From Deltaproteobacteria bacterium (GTDB lineage Bacteria > Desulfobacterota > Desulfobacteria > Desulfobacterales > QNYZ01): DNA of 47,394 nt. Where the stretch lies: NCBI GenBank assembly GCA_003973265.1, contig QNYZ01000106.1, positions 1 to 47,394 on the forward strand, read 5' to 3'. The notes under the pieces are model-generated. The model did not search any database and had not been told where the DNA came from. It worked only from the letters and a program-made list of their open reading frames with translations. Below are positions 19,683 to 28,469 of this stretch, piece after piece; positions within the stretch are counted from its first letter, which is position 1; each line of letters begins with the position of its first letter. Position numbers and translations under genes: made by a program.

Positions 19683-20312
19683 ATGGAAATGAAAGCGATT
19701 ATGCAAATGGAAAAAGGCCGGTTCATCGTGATTTTATTCATTTGTATCGGGCTGATGTTTATCGGTGCCTGTACAAAGAAAAGAATAGGAACCGGCTATA
19801 CTTCGGCTGCAGGCGCGGGAAATCAGGCCGGGACCGGGTTGAACAATAACACCAATAATACAATCGGCCAGCAGGGTTCTGAATCCAATTTATCTGAAAG
19901 CGGGCTGAATGGAAACAACACCGGTGGCCAGGGAACCCAGGCCGGCCAGCTGACGGAAGCCGCGCAGACGGCTCGTGAGCAATTTGAAAGCAATGATATC
20001 TTTTTTGAGTATAACAGCGCGGCACTCTTGCCTGAAGCACAAGCCATTCTGATGGAAAAAGCAGAATGGCTGCAGAATAACCCCCAGGCCGCCATTGTGG
20101 TGGAAGGACACACCGATGAACGGGGTACGGTTGCTTACAACCTGGCCCTGGGCGATCGACGGGCGGAAAGTGTCCGGGCTTTCTTAATGGAACTCGGTGT
20201 TAACGTTGACCGGATCCGGACGGTCAGCTACGGCGAAGAACGCCCCCTGGATAACGGCCATACCGAAGCGGCCTGGGCCAGAAACCGGCGTGCCCATTTT
20301 GTTGTTGAATAA
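19683..20312 (+). CDS. pal: Peptidoglycan-associated lipoprotein, OmpA-like (Pal)
   Basis: Outer-membrane lipoprotein that ties the outer membrane to peptidoglycan. 209 residues. The start at 19683 has GGGGGA eight bases upstream. The signal peptide ends in the lipobox FIGAC with Cys30. A long low-complexity Asn/Gly/Gln/Thr linker (about 38-90) precedes an OmpA-like domain: DIFFEYNSAAL, VVEGHTDERGTVAYNLALGDRRAESVRAFL (the peptidoglycan-binding Asp and Arg) and VSYGEERPLDNGHTEAAWARNRRAHFVVE. No tolB or tolQRA is adjacent; Pal stands alone between the small TPR-like gene and ileS. Confidence 0.93.
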   Translation: MEMKAIMQMEKGRFIVILFICIGLMFIGACTKKRIGTGYTSAAGAGNQAGTGLNNNTNNTIGQQGSESNLSESGLNGNNTGGQGTQAGQLTEAAQTAREQFESNDIFFEYNSAALLPEAQAILMEKAEWLQNNPQAAIVVEGHTDERGTVAYNLALGDRRAESVRAFLMELGVNVDRIRTVSYGEERPLDNGHTEAAWARNRRAHFVVE

Positions 20313-20349
20313 AAACGGGAGATATTGATTCAGGCGGAAGTATAAATCC

Positions 20350-20437
20350 ACGCTACCCGGGATGTTAAGCCGGGCTGGCTAGCGTCTGGCGTAAGGTGTG
20401 GTAAACGGCGATACGGAACGTAATCCGCGGGGACGCT
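20350..20437 (+). ncRNA. Structured leader with two mutually exclusive hairpins (candidate)
   Basis: Hairpin A: ACGCTA (20350-20355) and CCCGG pair with CCGGG (20370-20374) and TAGCGT (20380-20385). Hairpin B: AGCGTC (20381-20386) and GCG pair with CGC (20426-20428) and GACGCT (20432-20437), followed by TCTTTTCC. Five bases are shared, so only one can form at a time, as in an attenuator or riboswitch. The element starts about 40 bases after pal and ends 160 bases before ileS. I do not recognise a known RNA class, and it does not match a T-box core. The rest of the 287-base gap is AT-rich with possible -10 boxes near 20510. Confidence 0.35.
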
Positions 20438-20599
20438 CTTTTCCTCTTATCTGTATACGGAGATCTGACAGGTAATCTGCCAACGGCCCGCCGGAAAGTA
20501 TTATATATTTTATACTATTTTCAACTTGTTCATTTAACGATAATTATTTGAGAACTGAGAAAGGATCGGCGAGTAACGATAGCCCGCTGGTAAGGACCC

Positions 20600-23404
20600 A
20601 TGAATTATAAGAAAACGCTTAATCTGCCTTCTACCAAATTCCCCATGAAGGCCAATCTTTCCCAGCGGGAACCGGAACAGCTATCCGCCTGGGAAGCATC
20701 CCGCCTGTACGAAAAAGTCAGAAAGCAATCCGCTCAAAAAAAAAAGTTTATTCTGCATGACGGCCCGCCTTACGCCAATGGTCACATTCATACGGGTACG
20801 GCCCTGAATAAAATTTTAAAGGACATCATTGTCCGGTCCCGTCAAATGGCCGGATTTGACGCTGTGTACGTACCGGGCTGGGATTGCCACGGATTGCCCA
20901 TCGAGCACAAAGTCGACATCGCCCTGAAGGGCAAAAAAAAGGATATGACCCAGACCCAGATTCGAAAACGGTGCCGAACCTATGCCGAAAAATATATTGA
21001 TATCCAGCGCAAGGAATTCAAACGACTCGGTGTCATGGGTGAATGGGACCATCCCTACCTGACGATGAACTATCCGTACGAGGCGACCATCGCCCGGGAA
21101 TGCTGTAAATTTGCCATGGAGGGCAGCCTGTATCGAAGTAAAAAGCCGATCTACTGGTGTTGCAGCTGCCAGACGGCCCTGGCTGAAGCGGAAATCGAAT
21201 ATCATGATGAAACGTCCCCCAGTATCTACGTCAAGTTTGCCCTGATCGATGACCTCGGTGCAAAAATACCGGCTCTGGCCGGCAAACAGATTTCCGTAAT
21301 CATCTGGACCACCACGCCATGGACCCTGCCGGCTAACCTGGCTGTGGCCCTCAATCCCCAATTTGTCTACGCGGCCGTGGAAGTACCCGGCCGGGAAGTC
21401 TTTATCCTGGCCCGGGACATGGTTGACGACTGTATGGTCACTTTTGGTATCAGCGATTACAGGGTTCTGGCTGAAATCGAAGCCGGCATACTTGAGAAAA
21501 TGAACTGCCGGCACCCGCTCTACGACCGGAAATCGCTGATCGTTCTCGCCGATCACGTTACCCTGGAAGCGGGTACGGGATGCGTTCACACGGCGCCCGG
21601 CCATGGCCGGGAGGATTATGAGGTGGGCATCACCTATGGCATGGACATTTATTCACCCGTGGACGACGAGGGACGTTTTACCGACGATGTTGACTTTTTC
21701 AGCGGCCAGTTTGTCTTTGACGCCAACAAAAACGTCAACGCCAAACTCCAGGATATAAACCGGCTGGTTAAAGAGGAAGATCTGACCCACTCCTACCCCC
21801 ACTGCTGGCGGTGTAAACAACCCGTCATCTTCCGGGCCACGCCCCAGTGGTTTATTTCCATGGAAAAAACCGGGCTCAGACAAAAATCTCTGGACGAAAT
21901 CGAAAAAGTAAACTGGATTCCGCACTGGGGCAAAGACCGGATCTACGGAATGATCGAAAATCGCCCCGACTGGTGTATTTCCCGGCAGCGGGCCTGGGGC
22001 GTTCCCATTACGGTTCTTTATTGTGAAAAGTGTGACGCCCCCTATATGACCGAAGCGCTGATGGAACGGATCCATACCCTTTTTACCGAAAACGGGGCCG
22101 ATGTCTGGTTCGAGAAAAAGGTCGAGGACCTGCTCGGAGATAATCCCAGCTGCCCCCATTGCGGCCACGATACTTTCATCAAGGAGGATGATATTCTCGA
22201 TGTCTGGTTCGACTCGGGTGTCAGCCATGCGGCCGTTCTGGAGTATCGCGACTATCTCTCGTGGCCTGCCGATCTGTACCTGGAGGGAAGCGACCAGCAC
22301 CGCGGGTGGTTCCACAGTGCGCTCTTGACTGCCGTGGCGCTCAGGGGGCGGGCGCCCTACAAAGCCGTGCTGACCCATGGCTTCGTAGTGGATGCCGAGG
22401 GTAAAAAAATGTCTAAATCCATCGGCAATATTATCGCCCCCAGTGAACTGATCAAGCAGTACGGCGCCGAAATACTGCGGTTATGGGTGACGGCTACCGA
22501 CTATCGGGATGATATCCGTATTTCGGACAACATTCTCAAACAATTAACCGATGCCTACCGGAAAATCCGAAATACCTGCCGTTTTATCCTGGGTAATTGT
22601 TCGGATTTCAATCCCGAATCCGATGCGGTTCATTACGATCAACTGCCGGAGATTGACCGCTTTGCCCTTCACACGCTTTACCAGCTGGTCGAAAAATCAA
22701 AAAAAGCATATATGGACTACGAATTTCATAGTGTCTATCATGGCCTGTACAACTACTGTACCCTTGATCTCTCCTCCTTCTACCTGGATATTCTGAAAGA
22801 CAGGCTCTACACCTCTTTGCCCGCATCAAGGGAAAGACGAAGCGCGCAGACAGTGCTCCATATCATTCTGGACGCCATGGTTCGTATTATGGCACCCATT
22901 ATGATTTTTACGGCCGAGGAGATCCGGCGATACCTGCCGGCAACGGGCCAGGCGCTTGACAGTGTGCATCTTGAGCAGTTCCCCGAATCTGTACCACAAT
23001 GGAACGATCCGGACCTGGCCAGCCGCTGGCAACGGATTCTCGACGTGCGCGAGGAAGTAACCCGGGCACTGGAAGCGGCCCGGGTGGCAAAAACGATCGG
23101 TCACCCCTTAAGCGCCCGGGTGATAATTTCGGCGCCTGAAGCAATATACCGGGAGCTGTTGCCGTATGCCGATGATCTAAGCACGGTCTTTATTACTTCT
23201 CAGGCGATACTTTCTCAGGATTCGCCCATGGGCGATGATGCATTTGTGAGCAATAATATGGACGGTTTGAAGATCCAGGTACTTCCCGCTGAAGGTGAAA
23301 AATGTGAGCGCTGCTGGATCCATGATCCGAGCGTTGGATCCCACACCGGTCACCCGACCCTGTGTCGACGATGCAGTGATGTTGTCGAGAACCTGCCGGA
23401 ATAA
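20600..23404 (+). CDS. ileS: Isoleucyl-tRNA synthetase
   Basis: Class Ia synthetase with editing, 934 residues, the usual bacterial length. The HIGH motif lies in [20 protein letters not shown] (about 54-73), the editing domain has [16 protein letters not shown] and [16 protein letters not shown], and the KMSKS loop is [17 protein letters not shown] (about 597). A C-terminal zinc ribbon CERCW...CRRC (about 895-925) is the type-1 bacterial form. TAAGGA lies four bases before the ATG. Its stop overlaps the lspA start by one base; the ileS-lspA pair is widely conserved. Upstream structured RNA may regulate it. Confidence 0.98.
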   Translation: MNYKKTLNLPSTKFPMKANLSQREPEQLSAWEASRLYEKVRKQSAQKKKFILHDGPPYANGHIHTGTALNKILKDIIVRSRQMAGFDAVYVPGWDCHGLPIEHKVDIALKGKKKDMTQTQIRKRCRTYAEKYIDIQRKEFKRLGVMGEWDHPYLTMNYPYEATIARECCKFAMEGSLYRSKKPIYWCCSCQTALAEAEIEYHDETSPSIYVKFALIDDLGAKIPALAGKQISVIIWTTTPWTLPANLAVALNPQFVYAAVEVPGREVFILARDMVDDCMVTFGISDYRVLAEIEAGILEKMNCRHPLYDRKSLIVLADHVTLEAGTGCVHTAPGHGREDYEVGITYGMDIYSPVDDEGRFTDDVDFFSGQFVFDANKNVNAKLQDINRLVKEEDLTHSYPHCWRCKQPVIFRATPQWFISMEKTGLRQKSLDEIEKVNWIPHWGKDRIYGMIENRPDWCISRQRAWGVPITVLYCEKCDAPYMTEALMERIHTLFTENGADVWFEKKVEDLLGDNPSCPHCGHDTFIKEDDILDVWFDSGVSHAAVLEYRDYLSWPADLYLEGSDQHRGWFHSALLTAVALRGRAPYKAVLTHGFVVDAEGKKMSKSIGNIIAPSELIKQYGAEILRLWVTATDYRDDIRISDNILKQLTDAYRKIRNTCRFILGNCSDFNPESDAVHYDQLPEIDRFALHTLYQLVEKSKKAYMDYEFHSVYHGLYNYCTLDLSSFYLDILKDRLYTSLPASRERRSAQTVLHIILDAMVRIMAPIMIFTAEEIRRYLPATGQALDSVHLEQFPESVPQWNDPDLASRWQRILDVREEVTRALEAARVAKTIGHPLSARVIISAPEAIYRELLPYADDLSTVFITSQAILSQDSPMGDDAFVSNNMDGLKIQVLPAEGEKCERCWIHDPSVGSHTGHPTLCRRCSDVVENLPE

Positions 23405-23919
23405 TGGCTGCCGGGACCAGACGACTCAATGGGGAAAGAAAATGGCATTACTTCCGGCTGCTCGTCTTTGCCGGATTTGTGGTACTGCTCGATCAGCTGA
23501 CCAAGACAGCGATAGGGAACACGATCCCATTGAATCATTCCGTCCCCGTTATCCCCGGATTTTTTGACATCACGCATGTCCATAATCCGGGGGGTGCGTT
23601 TGGCCTTTTTGCCAGCCAGAGTGACAGCTTCCGGCAGGTTTTCTTCCTGGTTCTCATCCTGGGGGCCATGATTGCCATCTTCTGCTTCTACCGGACTATT
23701 CCCCCCACCCACCCCTGGCTTTCCTTTGCGCTGGCACTGATTTTCGGCGGGGCCATTGGCAACCTGATCGACCGGATACGCTTTGGAGAAGTGGTCGACT
23801 TTCTCAGGTTTTATATCGGAAGATATCAATGGCCCAGTTTTAACATCGCCGACAGCGCCATCTCGGTGGGTGTTGGTATTTTTATCATCCATCTGGTATT
23901 GAACAAAATGCCGGACTAA
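23404..23919 (+). CDS. lspA: Lipoprotein signal peptidase (SPase II)
   Basis: Inner-membrane aspartic peptidase that cleaves lipoprotein signal peptides after lipidation, so it serves the LptE and Pal made nearby. 171 residues with four transmembrane segments. Family motifs: VLLDQLTK (about residue 28), VHNPGGAFG, GGAIGNLIDRIRFGEVVDF with the first catalytic Asp, and WPSFNIADSAI with the second. The ATG overlaps the last base of ileS, so translation is coupled. Confidence 0.97.
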   Translation: MAAGTRRLNGERKWHYFRLLVFAGFVVLLDQLTKTAIGNTIPLNHSVPVIPGFFDITHVHNPGGAFGLFASQSDSFRQVFFLVLILGAMIAIFCFYRTIPPTHPWLSFALALIFGGAIGNLIDRIRFGEVVDFLRFYIGRYQWPSFNIADSAISVGVGIFIIHLVLNKMPD

Positions 23920-23975
23920 ATTTACGCAGCACGCCTGTCAACGTTATCGGATTCGTTGCTGCCGAGTGTTTTTTG

Positions 23976-25475
23976 ATGCCCATCATTACATTCCAGAATC
24001 TAAAAAAATATCTCCAGTCTGAAAAAAGAAGTCAATGTGCTGTCTGGCTTATCCATGGCGAAGAGTTTTTATGCGCCCAGGCCCTTGAAACGATTCTGGA
24101 TGTCTTTTTACCCACGCCCGCGGACCGGATGAACTATGAGCCCCTTGACGGAAGTCAGGACCAGGTTCCACTGGCCCTGGAGAAAGTCAACACCTACACT
24201 TTTCTCCCCGGATGCAAGGTTGTCTCCCTGCTGAACAGTCGAATTTTTGATTCTAAACAAAGCACGCCGGATCTGCTCAGCAAAATCCGGACAGCGCAGG
24301 CCGAAAATAACCTCAAAGCTGCCAGTGTTTTTTTTATTCGCCTGCTGGGAACCCTGGGCCTGTCGCTGGACGACATCGAAGGAAAAAACCGTCGCCGGTT
24401 GATCGGTATCGGACCCGGGGAAACTGATCAATGGCTGGATCCGGTTCTCGGCTATTGTCGTGATAAAGGATTGATCGTACCCGCCGGTACGGACACCACC
24501 CGGCTGCTCGAAACCGCGGTGAACCGCGGATTTCCGGAAGACCATCACCTGATTATCACCACCGACCTTGTCGACCGGCGACGCAAATTGTATAAAGTAC
24601 TTTCCGAAAAGGGCGTGGTCATTGACTGCTCGGTGGCCTCCGGATCACGCCAGGCGGATAAAACAGCCCAGGAAGCCGTTTTAAAAGAGCGAATGAACGC
24701 CATCCTTGATAAATTCGATAAGCAGATGGACACGGCTGCTTTCCAGGCCCTGCACGAAAAAACCGGTTTCGATCTGCGTACCTTCTGTGCCAGCATGGAA
24801 AAACTGGTTGATTATGTGCGCGACCGGCCCCGTATTCAGGCGGCAGATGTGGAAAAAATATTGACCCGCACCCGGCTGGACCCGATCTTTGAGCTGACCG
24901 GCGCGGTGGCCGAACGCCATCCTGAAGCCGGCCTTTTTTTCTTGCGATCGCTGCTTGCAGGCAAACTGCATCCGCTGCAGATCATCGCGGCTCTGGCCAA
25001 TCAGATCCGAAAGCTCATCGTGGCCAGGGAATTCATTGATACCCCTGAAGGCCGTGCCTGGCGGACCGGAATGCCATACTCAGCCTTCAGACGAAACGTA
25101 ATGCCTGCCATCATCGCCTGTGACGATAATTTCCGTACGATGCTGTCTGCGTGGGAAGATGCGCTTGCGCCCCCTCCGGGTAAGGGAAAAAACGGAGCAT
25201 CCGTCTCAACAGGCTCAACAAAGAAGGGGAAAAAGAAGGCACGCAAAAAGAAAAAACCGGCAGCCAGCCAGCTTCTCCTGGCGCCCAATCCCAACAGCCC
25301 GTACCCGGTATTTAAAACATTTGAAAATGCCAGCCGATTTACACCTGCCGAACTGCTTCAGGCGCTGGAAAAATTATATGCAGCCGATTTACGGTTAAAA
25401 ACCGGTGAAAAAAACCCGGAAATCGTGCTGGATGACCTGATCATGGCAATCTGCCGCCGGGAACAAAAAAAATGA
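23976..25475 (+). CDS. holA: DNA polymerase III subunit delta
   Basis: Clamp-loader subunit that opens the beta clamp. 499 residues against roughly 330-350 in most bacteria. The N-terminal part has WLIHGEEFLCAQALETIL, typical of delta. The extra length comes from an enlarged second region (about 100-170) and from a linker near residues 395-432 that is very rich in lysine (KKGKKKARKKKKPA). The C-terminal collar domain (LDPIFELTGAVAERHPEAGLFFLRSLLAGKLHPLQIIAAL, ending in LKTGEKNPEIVLDDLIMAICR) is clear. The start is the ATG at 23976; a TTG directly before it is unlikely. The gene ends overlapping the next ATG by four bases. Confidence 0.9.
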   Translation: MPIITFQNLKKYLQSEKRSQCAVWLIHGEEFLCAQALETILDVFLPTPADRMNYEPLDGSQDQVPLALEKVNTYTFLPGCKVVSLLNSRIFDSKQSTPDLLSKIRTAQAENNLKAASVFFIRLLGTLGLSLDDIEGKNRRRLIGIGPGETDQWLDPVLGYCRDKGLIVPAGTDTTRLLETAVNRGFPEDHHLIITTDLVDRRRKLYKVLSEKGVVIDCSVASGSRQADKTAQEAVLKERMNAILDKFDKQMDTAAFQALHEKTGFDLRTFCASMEKLVDYVRDRPRIQAADVEKILTRTRLDPIFELTGAVAERHPEAGLFFLRSLLAGKLHPLQIIAALANQIRKLIVAREFIDTPEGRAWRTGMPYSAFRRNVMPAIIACDDNFRTMLSAWEDALAPPPGKGKNGASVSTGSTKKGKKKARKKKKPAASQLLLAPNPNSPYPVFKTFENASRFTPAELLQALEKLYAADLRLKTGEKNPEIVLDDLIMAICRREQKK

Positions 25476-25696
25476 TTGGATTTATCCGAAAACAGGAAGA
25501 ACGCCTGGCCGAGCAATTCATTCGCCGCCAGTATCAAAAGCAGGGAATCCCGGTACCGGATTCGGTCACCCTCAGTGCCCAGGCGGCCCAGATAGTGGGC
25601 GAAGCCCATCGCATCGTCCAGAAAAGAGGCGGCAATGTCTGGACGATCCTCAAAGAAATGATCGATGATATCCGCCTGGACTTGAAGCACCGATAG
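25472..25696 (+). CDS. Small hypothetical protein coupled to holA
   Basis: 74 residues, charged and mostly helical, no signal peptide, cysteine or membrane segment. It reads MIGFIRKQEERLAEQFIRRQ, then a Pro-Val region and a C-terminal helix ending DDIRLDLKHR. The ATG overlaps the holA stop (ATGA), so it is translated by coupling. I do not recognise a family. Codon use resembles its neighbours, which supports a real gene. Confidence 0.6.
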   Translation: MIGFIRKQEERLAEQFIRRQYQKQGIPVPDSVTLSAQAAQIVGEAHRIVQKRGGNVWTILKEMIDDIRLDLKHR

Positions 25697-25725
25697 CGCA
25701 CGCCATGCACATAGATTTTTTTTAC

Positions 25726-26580
25726 TTACCGGTCTCTTCCGGCCTGGATAACAATACCGCCTTCTTCAACGCCGATATTCCGAGCCAGGACCCTGCACTT
25801 GACCTTCAGCAGGAAGAAAATCAGCCGGGACGCGCTGGTATGGGAAAGCGCCTCGTAGTTCCCCTGCCCCTTGCTGATGATAAAATCTGAATTGTGAAAC
25901 AGTGCTTTAAATTCCGTGCTGCAGGTGTCCAGGATCGTTCCCGGCGCGTCCGTACCCGACGACACAATGGTGGCCACTTTATCAATACCGGCCTGAACCG
26001 CATCCGCCCTCGTGGCGTCATTAATGATGGGCGCCCCCCGGACAACATAAACGACCGGCTTTTTCATTTCCTCTATTAAAATTTTATCAAAAACGCATTC
26101 GCCCGCATTGTCGCCGAGGTATACAATTTTTTGTGCGGTATCCAATTTCTCCCTGAACTTGTCATAATCGAACAGGGCAAACTCTTTTTCCAGGGTATCC
26201 GCCACTTCGGTATCCCAGTCAAAGCCCCAATTGGCGCCAAAATCGATGACATTTCCTGCAATTGCGATCCGTATGGCCATCAGGAGCCGATCATTTGAGG
26301 CCACCACCCGGCTTTTCAAATACGGATATAGCGACAGCGCTTTTTCCGTACTCTCTTTCTTGATTTTCCGGTAAGGATCGATATTTTCCGTTATTTCACT
26401 GATTTTTCGATAAATCAGTCGACCGCTTTCAGGCGGTGTACTGTCAAGTGGAATCTCTTTCAACATCATTCCCACTTCATCCAATACCCTTTTTATTTTT
26501 GCCTCGTCGTCGGTTGCGATTCTTGCCGCCCGAAGCGCCTGGTTTAAAAAACAGGGATAGCAATCAAGATATGTTCTCAC
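25726..26580 (-). CDS. DUF89 / ARMT1-like metal-dependent phosphatase
   Basis: 284 residues matching the DUF89 (damage-control phosphatase, ARMT1-like) fold. The N-terminus MRTYLDCYPCFLNQALRAA carries the Cys pair usual in prokaryotic members. The catalytic motifs are YLGDNAGECVFDKILIEE (about residue 152) and the metal-binding ISKGQGNYEAL (about 240), with RGAPIINDAT between. Members remove phosphate from damaged or over-phosphorylated metabolites; the substrate here is unknown. The start codon is GTG at 26580 with a purine-rich AAGAAAGA upstream. It is convergent with the holA-linked small gene and followed upstream by a small gene on the same strand. Confidence 0.85.
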   Translation of the reverse strand: MRTYLDCYPCFLNQALRAARIATDDEAKIKRVLDEVGMMLKEIPLDSTPPESGRLIYRKISEITENIDPYRKIKKESTEKALSLYPYLKSRVVASNDRLLMAIRIAIAGNVIDFGANWGFDWDTEVADTLEKEFALFDYDKFREKLDTAQKIVYLGDNAGECVFDKILIEEMKKPVVYVVRGAPIINDATRADAVQAGIDKVATIVSSGTDAPGTILDTCSTEFKALFHNSDFIISKGQGNYEALSHTSASRLIFFLLKVKCRVLARNIGVEEGGIVIQAGRDR

Positions 26581-26642
26581 CGGGATATTATCTTTCTTTA
26601 ACCTGGATTAAAAGATTTTACGCCCGCTCTGCATCAATTGAT

Positions 26643-26906
26643 TTAATCCGAGTCGGCGTAGAGTTCTCCTTCTGGAATATGTTCACCCGGACGCCACGTA
26701 TCATACTCACCGGGTGTTATGGTCTCTCCGGCACTGATTTCTTTTTCAGTCCATACGATCCGCGTGTTGCATTCGTACACTTTCTTTCCCAATTCCTTTT
26801 TACGTTTTTCAAGTGCCCTGTCCGCTTCTTTGCGGCTTTTATGAATGGATAGTACTTTCTTTTGCGGATTGTCAAATTGATGTTCGTCATAAATAAGTAA
26901 ATACAT
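26643..26906 (-). CDS. Small conserved-looking hypothetical protein
   Basis: 87 residues, soluble, charged: MYLLIYDEHQFDNPQKKVLS at the start, then a basic helix (RKEADRALEKRKKELGKKVY) and an acidic end. A near-perfect Shine-Dalgarno AAGGAGG sits six bases before the ATG, so strong translation is likely. Its 5' region is unusually long and holds a repeat-bearing promoter module (27075-27210) that is also found upstream of the 29541-29858 gene. I do not recognise the family. The shared promoter layout suggests that both belong to one stress or redox regulon. Confidence 0.75.
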   Translation of the reverse strand: MYLLIYDEHQFDNPQKKVLSIHKSRKEADRALEKRKKELGKKVYECNTRIVWTEKEISAGETITPGEYDTWRPGEHIPEGELYADSD

Positions 26907-27074
26907 CGGCCACCTCCTTTTTCATTACGACCTTGCTATCCCTGACGATGAAAATCCCATCATCATTTCTATCCATCCACATTATAACGACGGGTGATCG
27001 TAAAACATGAACGGTTCACTTTATGTTTTTGCACAATCGATGCCATGATCTATGAAGATGGGCCATTATTCATG

Positions 27075-27210
27075 ACTATATTCGTAACCTGTTATTTTCT
27101 TAGATATATTTATTTTTCCATTCAGATAATGATATCATCGGCGGCATATTTATTTCGTGGAATTTGAAAGCGATACGTTCGATCCAGACATATGGTAACG
27201 TTAGGTAACG
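27075..27210 (-). promoter_or_regulatory. Promoter module 1: -10 box, AACCTGTTAT and GGTAACG repeats
   Basis: On the plus strand the order is ACTATA (27075-27080; TATAGT on minus, a -10 candidate), AACCTGTTAT (27086-27095), an AT-rich stretch, and two GGTAACG copies at 27194-27200 and 27204-27210, ten bases apart. The same elements recur at 30006-30141 with nearly the same spacing (108 against 106 bases between AACCTGTTAT and GGTAACG). Both modules lie upstream of minus-strand genes, which makes minus the likely direction. The 388-base gap 26907-27294 otherwise holds no supported gene. Confidence 0.5.
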
Positions 27211-27294
27211 CTTTTTTTCAAATGCGCTTTACGGGGTTTATCCTGCAGAAGGTCAGCCGGGCGGCATCCCTTGTCCGGGCAGGCGGGGACAGGC

Positions 27295-27519
27295 TTATTC
27301 CCCGGGTAAAGGAGGATTTTTACTGACGATCATCACGATACCATCGCTTTTCTTTTGGGTATCGATGACCCGGCCATTTTTGAAATGGATCACCCTGGTG
27401 ATTTTGCCCACCTGGCCGGGCAGGCAGATAAAGCTGAACTGTTCACCGGAATTCAGGTCTGAAAGGCGTAAACTTACGTCTTTATAGCCCCTTCAGCAGT
27501 CTTGTCGGTAATCAATCAT
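27295..27519 (-). CDS. Candidate small selenoprotein with Cys-Sec pair (unknown family)
   Basis: Reading from the ATG at 27519 gives MIDYRQDC, then an in-frame TGA at 27495-27493, then RGYKDVSLRLSDLNSGEQ and on to a TAA at 27297-27295: 74 residues with Sec at position 9 beside Cys8. After the TGA there is no ATG near the domain start (only a late GTG), yet codon use and hydropathy look coding, so either the TGA is decoded or this is a broken gene. The hairpin at 27462-27483 fits a bacterial SECIS. A longer in-frame start lies at 27549. LSDLNSGEQ is faintly like the start of FeoA domains, but the rest does not match; I do not recognise the family. Confidence 0.55.
27462..27483 (-). promoter_or_regulatory. 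Candidate bacterial SECIS element
   Basis: Directly downstream of the TGA on the minus strand: AAAG (27483-27480) pairs with CTTT (27465-27462), an A/C mismatch follows, then CGTA (27478-27475) pairs with TACG (27470-27467), leaving the four-base loop AGTT. A G is the second loop base and lies 20 bases after the TGA, within the 16-37 base window usual for bacterial SECIS hairpins. Confidence 0.5.
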
Positions 27520-27770
27520 TGTTTTTATTTTCGAGTGCTCAGCGTTCATGAAATTCGTCGAAAGCAACAAAAAGGGTTCCCATTTACTGCCCCTCCCGTC
27601 CCTTTCCTGCAATGTATCCTGCCAACCGGGCAGTATGTTCCAGCACGCCGAACGGGCAATATTCTATGCTTTGCGCAAATTTTCCTGAAAATTACCATTC
27701 CCATTCGCGCCGCCATACGGCCTACTATGGATTCCCTTTCCAAATCAAGCCGTGGCTGCTTGTAACAAAA

Positions 27771-27799
27771 ATTTTCAGCGGCAGACCGCCGCCGTTTTT
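27771..27799. terminator. Hairpin terminator downstream of fmdB
   Basis: GCGGC (27778-27782), loop AGACC, GCCGC (27788-27792). On the plus strand CG and five T follow at once; on the minus strand (fmdB direction) the T run comes after TGAAAA. It can work in both directions and separates fmdB from the selenoprotein candidate. The remaining 27550-27770 region has no gene that I can support. Confidence 0.55.
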
Positions 27800-27806
27800 A
27801 TCCGGC

Positions 27807-28001
27807 TCAGGAAAATCCGCCGGTTGGGCGATCCGCGCACGTGCTGCCGATACCGGACCCCATGAAACTGGCGCAGCTCATCAATTTTTTGGTTTTTGGG
27901 GCGCCGCACTTGGGGCAGATAATCTTTTCCCTGTCTCCGGCGAAGACCAGTTTTTCAAAGCTATGCCCGCATTGTTCACATTTGTATTCATAGATCGGCA
28001 T
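27807..28001 (-). CDS. FmdB-family zinc ribbon protein
   Basis: 64 residues. MPIYEYKCEQCGHSFEKLV followed by ICPKCGAP is the classic FmdB zinc ribbon (two CxxC pairs), with a C-terminal tail ending GSTCADRPTGGFS. The ATG at 28001 is chosen because AAAGGAGGAG lies just upstream and MPIYEYKC is the family start; an in-frame start at 28034 is inside osmC. Family members are called regulatory but their function is poorly defined. It follows osmC after 13 bases, so the two form an operon. Confidence 0.9.
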   Translation of the reverse strand: MPIYEYKCEQCGHSFEKLVFAGDREKIICPKCGAPKTKKLMSCASFMGSGIGSTCADRPTGGFS

Positions 28002-28014
28002 GAAATCTCCTCCT

Positions 28015-28413
28015 TTACGCTTGAATATCCGCATCGATTAAAAATTCCGGAGGATTCAAGATATTTCGTTTCACCGTGCAAAGTCCGGCGACCTTGAGAA
28101 CCGCCGCTTTATATTTTTCGGGAAACCCGGGCGGCAGCGAGATATGCATTCTTACCGTTTCCACCAGATGTTTTTTCTCATTCCAGTCAAATTGAACGTT
28201 CATTTTAAGGTCCGCCGTATCAATCCCGCGTTCATGGCAAAAATAGACCACATAGATCCCGGCACATGTGCCGATGGAAGCCAGAAACAGGTCATATGGC
28301 TGGGGCGCGCTGCCATCACCGCCATCTTGTTTGGCCTGATCCGTTTCAATGGTAAACCCGTTGTAATTTGCATTCACTTTCTTTCCGCCGGGGAACGTTA
28401 TTTCCATTTCCAT
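28015..28413 (-). CDS. OsmC/Ohr-family peroxiredoxin-like protein
   Basis: 132 residues, MEMEITFPGGKKVNANYNGF, with the two reactive cysteines of the OsmC fold: one in LASIGTCAGIYVVYFCHERGI (about residue 53) and one in VAGLCTVKRNI (about 116). Members reduce organic hydroperoxides or handle reactive thiols. The start at 28413 has AAGGAG eight bases upstream; a longer in-frame ORF extends to 28539 but crosses the operator region. In some anaerobes the first cysteine is selenocysteine; here it is TGC, plain cysteine. It is divergent from the NifU-like gene across a palindromic operator. Confidence 0.9.
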   Translation of the reverse strand: MEMEITFPGGKKVNANYNGFTIETDQAKQDGGDGSAPQPYDLFLASIGTCAGIYVVYFCHERGIDTADLKMNVQFDWNEKKHLVETVRMHISLPPGFPEKYKAAVLKVAGLCTVKRNILNPPEFLIDADIQA

Positions 28414-28469
28414 GCGCTCATCTCCTTGTTTAATTTCGCCGGACCGGCCACAACAATTTTCTCGTTTAT

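Noticed and set aside
27609..27626. Minus-strand TTGGCAGGATACATTGCA resembling a sigma-54 promoter upstream of the small selenoprotein.
   Set aside because: The GG and GC elements are 11 bases apart, one more than the strict sigma-54 spacing allows, and no activator site is evident.
27546..27743. Minus-strand open frame of 65 codons between fmdB and the selenoprotein candidate.
   Set aside because: It lacks a ribosome binding site, is rich in Arg and Cys as chance frames often are, and shows no family features.
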